From: Allacma fusca
Taxonomy: Eukaryota > Arthropoda > Collembola > Symphypleona > Sminthuridae
Reading direction: 5' to 3'
DNA: 64,000 nucleotides
NCBI GenBank assembly: GCA_947179485.1
Contig: OX359245.1
Location: forward strand, 21,687,067-21,751,066
A program made the position numbers and the translations under genes. Numbering within the stretch: position 1 is the stretch's first letter; each line of letters opens with the position of its first letter. The notes beneath the pieces were generated by a model. The model searched no databases, was not told the DNA's origin, and saw only the letters and a program-made list of their open reading frames with translations. Of the stretch, positions 57,538-64,000 are shown in pieces.

Positions 57538-58946
57538 GTAACTCCCCTTCTGAGCTAACCACTGTGAATAGCCGTAGATGACAGAACGAACTGTGGTGGA
57601 AGTGAGAAAAATGGTTTTCGGATTGTAGCCTTATGACTATGAGTGTGCTGCAAAAGTTGATGAGAAAAATAACTGAGCACCCTGAATCCAGATTGTAGTG
57701 GAACCCAAGAATATAACTTTAGTTAATTTAAAATAATAATAATTACAATGATAAATGCAGAAGCGAGTCAGAGATGGTTCCAGGTTTGGTTCCAAAAAGT
57801 CACTGATTAGTTAGTTATTATAAAACAAAAAGAACGCTCATTTTTAGCGGTAGCTTAGATTGTAAGAATGTAGGTCAAGCTTAAAAAAAGAAGTACGTAA
57901 GCCACATTTCTTGGCTATATACATATAAACAAGAGAAGAGGTCACTGGACCTGGTCATGGCTAAGGCGAATACAAAACAAGTGTCTGACAGTGAGCTCTG
58001 CTGCGGTAATCCCGTCAAAGGCATATATAAATAAGTTTCATGTCAAGGCAAAATGCATAAATATTCACGAAGGGGAACATTCTGCAATAATCAATTCAAG
58101 TTGGCCGAAAATGAATAGCGTCCGATTAAACATCCTACTTTTATGAAAAGATTTTGAAATGACAATATTATATTGTAGTCTTCTGTTTAGTCCTCTGTCT
58201 GTGGTTGATATTAACTAATGTAAATGGTTTTTAATTGCTCTACGATCTAAAATCGCGCTGAAATTTAGAAATACTAATACAAATTTTGGTGGGGTGAAAA
58301 TATTGAACATTTTTAACAAAATTTCTATAAAGGATTCTGAGACTTCCAAATTAATTTAAAAATTTTAAATTCGTGTCCACTGGTGTTCACATTTTCGAAA
58401 AACTAGATTTCAGAAACTACCCGACAAATATTTCTGCAATCTGAAAGTTGTAGAAAGCAAGTCACGAAGGAGCTTGTTTTTAATTACTTTTTGAAAGCTA
58501 CTTGGGGTAGGACACACTATTTTGTGTATAAAATCAAAACACTAAATAACAAACATCAACTGAGATCAATCTGTAATTAAAATTTCGCCGGTTTTAAAAA
58601 TTGAAGAACATATGTTTTCACTTTACAAGCAATCTAGGCTACAATAATGTCAATTTTTCATGACTATCTAAAATCTAAGTTAGGATGAGATGGAGCTTAG
58701 TTCTTTTTGTTGGGCCCATTGTCCAAAGTTGGTTGCTCTCAGTACATGAAACATGAAGTTCCAGCTCAAATGAATCCCTTGAGTAACGAAAGAAATTAAT
58801 TGTCTAAACGGTCGTTTCAAGACATACATGCTCAATATGCATGTATATAATTATTATATACAGTGAATACTTACATGTACAACAAAATACAGCTTTCCAT
58901 AATACAGCTTGACAAAAACTGAAATCGTAATTATTATGACACCAGA

Positions 58947-60817
58947 CAGTGCTCGGACTGGGTACAGAAACCATGTACCCGTACCCATACCCGTACCCGA
59001 ATATCGGGTACGACGAAATGATGTACCTATACCGGTACCCGAGTACCCGGGAAATTTCTTTCAGTAACCTTACCCATACTTGAAACTAAAATGTAGTACC
59101 TGTACCCACAATTTACCTGTACCCGTAATGTACCCAAAACCTGTACCCATACCCGAGTACCTATTGTTTGTACCCGGGTATTACTCGGGTACTTATTAAA
59201 AATGTCCTATGATATTTTCCTGCCCCGTTGAAAACTCCCGGAAATTGCCAAAAATGCCCATTTTGTCCAATTTTTGCCCACTAATGATAATGCCGAGAAT
59301 TTTAGACATTTTCCCTAGACATTAAAAAATCTTTTAAAATCATTTGTGGTTTATTTTTAATAAACACTGAAGAAATTCAATTGCTAGTATGCCAAAATAA
59401 TAACCAGATGGATGAAATGAAATACGTTCTCGCAAATAAGCTATTGAGTTTTAATTACACCATACATGAATAATAATTCTTGTATGGTGTAAGAATAACC
59501 AGTTTGAACGAATTCTTTAATACCAAAATCTTCATAACCGGAAACTTACTTTTCAACTTCGAAAACATCAAAATTGTTTGTTAAAATCTAAAGAAATCTT
59601 TCGAAAAATCTTTTAGCGCAATTCCATAGGAGATTATAAGAGACTTTTTAGGGAGCTTGTGTAGTTTTCGACGGTTAGAATTGTGGGTATTACTAAAAAC
59701 AGCACGTAAGGTTAGCGAAGCAGGATGAAAGTAGGATTTTCTGATTTTGCTATTTTTCTTTAACGTTCTGATGTAATTAAAACATTATGTTTACTTACTG
59801 TTCACACAATTTGAATTGAGAATCTTTAATCAAAGCAAATATTGTGGTTTCAGGCGTAAATTAGGAGGTAAGATTGAATATTTTATTTGTTGGCTGAAAC
59901 GGCAATGTTTAACCAAGACAGGCAAAATTAGTCTCAAATGTAGTCGCATGAGAGCTTTGAAAGTCAAGAACAGATGCTTCCGCTATTAAAATCACAATTA
60001 TCAACAATAATCAAAGGGGCTGAAATCCAAATATTGTCTGCAAGGCATGATATTGTCCAAAATTTCAAATATTCACTGCAATAAATGCCCAAAGTGTCAT
60101 AAATGCCGTGGATTGAAAATGCCTTATCATTTTTAAATTGCCAACCCTGGGTACTTGTGGTAATAAGAAGCTGATCTGGCAAGAAAATAACAAACATATA
60201 TTCATTCTTTAAAGTAATATATATAAGTAAGTAATTTTAAGTTTCGACTTCCAATAAAGGTAGTTAAATTTAAACCCAAAAACCGCCCCTTGAAATTCTT
60301 TTGTAATGAGTTCCATTCTAGAAGTAGATAAATAGGCAATCTGACTGACCCTTTGGGTTATATTTCTTTATTAGATTCCTGAGATGAATCATTACAAACG
60401 TTAGAATACCACTACCATGTAATCAGAAATGAAATGAAGCCCCGTGGTTCTGTCACTGATGCGAGCACCCGTATACAAACGAGCAAAGTAGATTTAAAAC
60501 CCAACTCAACCGTTGACAGGTCTTAGCCATACTAATCCATTCCAGTAGGAAACCTTGAAGTACCCACAAATACTCGGGTACAGTATGCACGGGTATAGAT
60601 ATTTGACGTAGTGATACCCGTATCTATTGGTTACTACTCGATTACCTCTGAGTACCCATACCCGTACCCTACCTGTACCCACTTTATTATCTAACTTCCA
60701 GAGTACCCAGGTAGTACCCGCGTACTTGCGAGTACGCAATTTCTGTACCCGGGTAGTACCCGCACCTGTACCCGTACCTATTTACCTGAGTATTACCCGT
60801 ACCCAGTCCGAGCACTG
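58947..60817. mobile_element. Element K: hAT-type, GGGTACGGGTAC words, hosts L
   Basis: 1,871 bp, inverted ends CAGTGCTCGGACTGGGTAC / GTACCCAGTCCGAGCACTG, exact 8-bp duplication ACACCAGA (58939-58946, 60818-60825). Both ends are arrays of TACCCGTACCC words. A second element (L) is inserted in the left array, leaving about 0.9 kb of K proper. No transposase. Element J is a truncated relative. Confidence 0.93.
59196..60149. mobile_element. Element L: hAT-type, AAAATGCCC words, nested in K
   Basis: The right end, read inward, is CAGGGTTGGCAATTTAAAAA. The left end lacks about 13 terminal bases and starts TTAAAAATG. Flanks are GGTACTTA (59188-59195) and GGTACTTG (60150-60157), 7 of 8 matching. 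Words AAAATGCCC and TTGCCAAAAATGCCC lie near both ends. No coding content. Confidence 0.75.
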
Positions 60818-62040
60818 ACACCAGACAAGTCCAAAATATTATATTTTCACAGGTTTCTTTTTTTGTTTCTGTCAATTTGCTCTTACCATTCATATTTAAC
60901 TAGGGGCTCAAAATGTGGTGTAACCTTTAAAATAAATGTATCCATGTATGTATCAAATCTTCAACTCATAATATTTATGTCTCCACTAATTGGATTTCCG
61001 AAGCTAATCAGATTTTTCTAAAAACGTATGTTTTCATATGTGAAAATATGATTGTGTTTCATTGAACTCAATATATTTATGTACATACAATACTCAAAAT
61101 ATAGACATTACGCACATATACATATCACATTTACGTCCAATATGCTTAGAAACCTCTTAAGGTCGTACAAAATTAGCACTAAAATGATTTCATCGCCCGT
61201 TGGTATTTCTACTGGAATTTCAAGTAAACCTTACCTGTTTACGTCAAAACTTACGCTAGGCGTCCCTTTTTAAGAAACAAAAGTATAACTTTTAAGAGAA
61301 AAAAATGAAACTTAAATTAACTTAATTACTGTGGCAGGGATTGTACGAAATTTTCGTTTATTTTTCATAACGAACGTTACTCTCCCGACAAAGGTTACTG
61401 AATATATATTTGTAAGCACGTAAAAAATGAAGTATTGTCCTAATTAGTATCCAAGTGAAGTTAGCTGCTCATATTGTGAATGAGCTTAAAATTGAAAGCA
61501 GAAACGAGAGTAAAAATTTTAACACATTCGAAACTACATGCAAGTATCTGCGTCATTACCATCGCTCCGCGACGTCGTGGTATTTTTCATAGATAATAAT
61601 ATTTGACACTTAAAAATTTGTTGTGGACGTTCAGTATCTGAATTAACCCATCCACCTTTTAATACCAACATTTTCAATGCCTAAAGTATCAGATTAGGTA
61701 CGTGAAAAATATACAAATACTGATTGCGATTACCAATATTTTTAACGACATAATTGTAATATAAATTTTCGCAGAAGTGATAAACGATACACTAATTCCG
61801 ACACGAATAAAAAAGTATGAATAAAATACCGATTCGAATAATTCCAATTTCGATCAAATAATCGGGCATTGGTTCTGAGGATTGCAAAATCTGTAATGGT
61901 TACTGTATTTGTCTGACTGTATCGCATGTTTTACCTCCTGCTTCCTGCTATATTAATCTCTACACGGCCCGAGTTTTTAAGATGTATGAAGCGCTTGCTT
62001 GAGAGTAATATATTATGGTGAGTAGAGGGTCCTACAATAT

Positions 62041-62843
62041 GCGCAACAATTGAACACACCCCAGGGGCCATCTACACTTAGCTGTAGATAAAAATCCCTA
62101 ATTTCAATCGAACAAAATTGCGAATATGTTCAAATTGTAGTGAAATAACCCACTGATGGGTTTCACTGTTTAACCCCCCCCCCCCAGGAAACGAAAGCGA
62201 TGGCAATCCGCCCCATCTATAAAAAATGCCTAGGGGCAATCATACAGCATGGAGGATATGAAAAAATTTTCACGGGGTTTCGTTATAATTTTGAAGATCC
62301 TTCTTATTTTGACTCACACGGTAATTTTTTTATCTTTATAAAACAATCACTACCCTTTGGTAGAATACCTGCTCCCGAAGAATTGAATGAGGGTGGTCCT
62401 CATTCTATCTCCTACTGGCAAACTATACTACTATTACTACCAAAGCTCACTTTTCGGTGCGGCTTTTTGGCATCTATTTTGTACCAAATTCACATGAACG
62501 CAGATGACATCACTTTGCAACAGCGTCAACTCACACCGTGTTTCCATTTTAATGTCTTCACTACTGTTAATGGGAAAAAATTTGCAGTTGTTAAAGGAAT
62601 TACTGAAAATACAATAGTTAAAAGAAACACGAATTTTAAATTTAAGTACATCAGTAGTTTTAGCATTGTAGCTGCAGGGATGTGATTGATGTTTTTGCGT
62701 ATAATTGGTTAATGAACACGTCCATCGATCGGTAATTTCATTACATGTAATTTGCACCTATTTTCAATTTTCTATGATTGAAATTAGGGATTTTATATAT
62801 AATTATGTGTAGATGGCTCGAGGGGTGTGATCAACTGTTGTGC
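62041..62843 (+). mobile_element. Element S: inverted-repeat element with a central ORF
   Basis: 803 bp with imperfect terminal inverted repeats of about 110 bp. Left GCGCAACAATTGAACACACC faces right-derived GCACAACAGTTGATCACACC, and further in GCCATCTACAC and AATCCCTAATTTCAATC are exactly shared. No target duplication is evident. The ends do not look like the hAT-type set, so the superfamily is unassigned. A C homopolymer lies at about 62175-62187. Confidence 0.75.
62200..62685 (+). CDS. Unrecognised 161-codon ORF inside element S
   Basis: Uninterrupted plus-strand frame starting MAIRPIYKKCLGAIIQHGGY and ending SSFSIVAAGM. It fills the non-repeat centre of an 803-bp inverted-repeat element in the sif intron. 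Composition is mixed, with an aromatic-rich first half (residues 20-50), a hydrophobic stretch around residues 75-95 (ILLLLPKLTF...FLASILY) and a Lys/Asn-rich end. I recognise no catalytic triad, zinc finger or known transposase block. It is small for a transposase, so it could be a truncated one, an accessory protein of the element, or a chance frame. The ATG is the first in the frame after the left repeat. Confidence 0.35.
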   Translation: MAIRPIYKKCLGAIIQHGGYEKIFTGFRYNFEDPSYFDSHGNFFIFIKQSLPFGRIPAPEELNEGGPHSISYWQTILLLLPKLTFRCGFLASILYQIHMNADDITLQQRQLTPCFHFNVFTTVNGKKFAVVKGITENTIVKRNTNFKFKYISSFSIVAAGM

Positions 62844-63042
62844 TTACTGCAACTGTTTATACAGAACAACGGCAGCACACGGGTCGTTGTTTAGTGTATA
62901 ATTCGTTTGCTGGCATCCTCAATACTGTAAAATGACAAGAATCAGTACACGTGTATTCATAAGCTTCTCATTTGTGATGAGGAATATCTTATTTTATTAT
63001 TTTAATTGTTAATCTTAAAATTCTATCTTCTGTGGGTTTCAG

Positions 63043-63124
63043 GACTCCCCAGAAGTCGTTTTTCACATCACGGCTTATAACTCTCAAGTGGACAAGATTC
63101 TGGACGTTCGTCTGGTTCAGCCTG
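63043..63124 (+). CDS. sif: still life (SIF/TIAM-type Rac GEF), second coding exon
   Basis: 82-bp exon after a TTTCAG acceptor, ending at CCTG|GTGAGC. It continues exon 1 in phase and encodes DSPEVVFHITAYNSQVDKIL then DVRLVQP and the first base of a Gly codon. It carries on the conserved WH1-like domain of SIF. The exon ends in phase 1, and the rest of the gene lies to the right of the window. Confidence 0.9.
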
Positions 63125-63241
63125 GTGAGCTTATTTTTCTTTCAAGAATATTAATAGGGAGTTGAAAACCTGACAACATCCGAATTTTAAGGAACTCGTT
63201 TTTTCAAAGTAAACAACGAGTAACATTTCGCCAAAAATATA

Positions 63242-63345
63242 CAGGAAAAGCTCGATATAACGGATTCCCAGGGGACCTATAAAATTTGTCCGCTATAAAA
63301 AATATCCGTTATATGCACATAGCGGATAGAATCCGTTATATAATT
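63242..63345. mobile_element. pogo/Tigger-like (Tc1/mariner) end fragment
   Basis: Begins CAGGAAAAGCTCGATATAAC after a TA dinucleotide. It then has GGATTCCCAGGGGACC and several ATCCGTTATA/GCTATA phrases, the style of pogo/Tigger-type ends with TA targets. The opposite end is not seen, so it is probably truncated. It lies 117 bp into sif intron 2. Confidence 0.5.
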
Positions 63346-63576
63346 TCATAAATGACAAACAAGGTTGATTAAGCACACTGACTTTTAATTTCGTCGAAAT
63401 ACAACATGCAAACTACAGACTAATAATTAATCAACTGTGGAAACATCGAATCGATTAAATATAGAGACAGAAACGTATAACTAGTGATTGGCTGTTGAAC
63501 CAGTGCAGAGAGTTTGTCAACTGTTGGAAACACACATAACCGTCTCTTTTATCATTTGGGTCAATTCTGAGATGCG

Positions 63577-63775
63577 CAGCCTTCGAAGGATAGCCTTCCA
63601 AGAAGGCTTCCTTGAAGGCGGAAAGGTAACTTTCTTAACGTTTCAGAAGGAATGGAAGGATGGGGATACTTTTTTCTGAAGGCTGAAGGAAGCCTTCACA
63701 AAAACTTGCAAAGAAGGATTGTGAAGGAAGGCTTCCTAAATATTAGCACTCTAAGGCTGTGAAGCCTTCCAGGTA
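63577..63775. mobile_element. GAAGGCTTCC word array, possible miniature element
   Basis: About 200 bp dominated by GAAGGCTTCC and AGCCTTCC palindromic words in both orientations, starting CAGCCTTCGAAGGATAGCC and ending near CTAAGGCTG, the inverse of its start. No matching 8-bp duplication, so boundaries are tentative. The small ORF over it is an artefact. Confidence 0.5.
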
Positions 63776-63877
63776 CACGACATATCTACAACGTGAAATG
63801 ATAGCATATGCTATGTTTTGCAGCTAGCACAACAATACAGCGAATTCGTGAACTCACAACTGACAATGTGTGCCCAC

Positions 63878-64000
63878 CAGAGCTTCTGCCGGGGACAGGG
63901 ACGTCCCGTCGGGACACTGGACGGACCGGGACGGGACGTCCCCGGGGACAAAATAATTGTCCCCATGTCGTATTCGGGACGGGGACAAAAAAAATTGTCC
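63878..64000. mobile_element. Element O: hAT-type left end, GGGACGGGAC words (cut by window)
   Basis: Begins CAGAGCTTCTGCCGGGGACA and continues as GC-rich GGGACGTCCC/GGGGACA words to the edge of the window. The first bases resemble element F's CAGAGCTGCT. The right end and duplication lie outside. Confidence 0.65.

Larger units (their letters stand above)
53415..63042 (+). other. sif: sif intron 1 (9.6 kb)
   Basis: 9,628-bp intron between GTACAA and TTTCAG. It holds a foldback element (56587-57537), element K with nested L (58947-60817) and an 803-bp inverted-repeat element with an ORF (62041-62843). 53530-56580 and 60830-62040 are AT-rich without recognised features. Confidence 0.85.

Noticed and set aside
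56517..57562. Mirrored 75-104-codon ORFs rich in Arg/Phe/Tyr
   Set aside because: They are translations of the repeated TACGCGGAGA words in the arms of a foldback element.
62437..62757. 106-codon minus-strand ORF in element S
   Set aside because: It is antisense to the longer plus-strand ORF and partly in the terminal repeat; no family motif.

Overview
The window is AT-rich eukaryotic DNA, almost certainly from an arthropod. Three host genes point that way: the first two coding exons of a still life (sif/TIAM-type) gene, a two-exon ecdysteroid-kinase-like (EcKL/CHK) gene, and one exon of a repetitive Ala/Val/Tyr/Pro-rich cuticle protein. They have spliceosomal introns with GT/AG borders. I cannot fix the order; a hexapod or close relative fits. 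No rRNA, tRNA or CRISPR array was found.

Layout. 0.4-4.6 kb: decayed Polinton/Maverick (a zinc-finger/polymerase-side fragment on +, converging on capsid, core, packaging-ATPase and penton fragments on -). 4.9-7.3 kb: Helitron helicase remnants on -, split by a hAT-type element. 8.7-10.9 kb: gag-only BEL/Pao LTR element. 10.9-16.2 kb: a run of hAT-type elements, two of them nested in a third. 18.1-19.3 kb: cuticle exon split by another hAT-type element. 19.8-28.3 kb: mostly non-coding, with small hAT-type copies and one degenerate hAT copy that still shows transposase. 32.4-36.5 kb: the EcKL gene. 40.0-41.8 kb: LINE reverse-transcriptase remnant, again split by a hAT-type element. 48.05-48.72 kb: a second hAT copy with a transposase tail. 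53.2-63.1 kb: sif exon 1, a 9.6-kb intron full of elements, and sif exon 2. The gene runs off the right edge.

The main pattern is a set of at least 13 insertions, each with paired ends and 8-bp flanking direct repeats (ten exact, three with one mismatch). Termini are mostly YAG(G/A/T)G-like. The subterminal regions are filled with a short word private to each family, such as GGCGATATA, GTAGAAGTAGA, CCCGTACCC, CGGGTTCGGGT, AAAATGCCC or GGGGACA. Two of these elements carry recognisable hAT transposase pieces, which ties the set to the hAT superfamily. Some words recur with different termini, and one terminus recurs with different words, so termini and internal words may reassort.

Only EcKL and sif look like intact host genes. 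All calls come from reading the sequence; no database search or alignment program was run.
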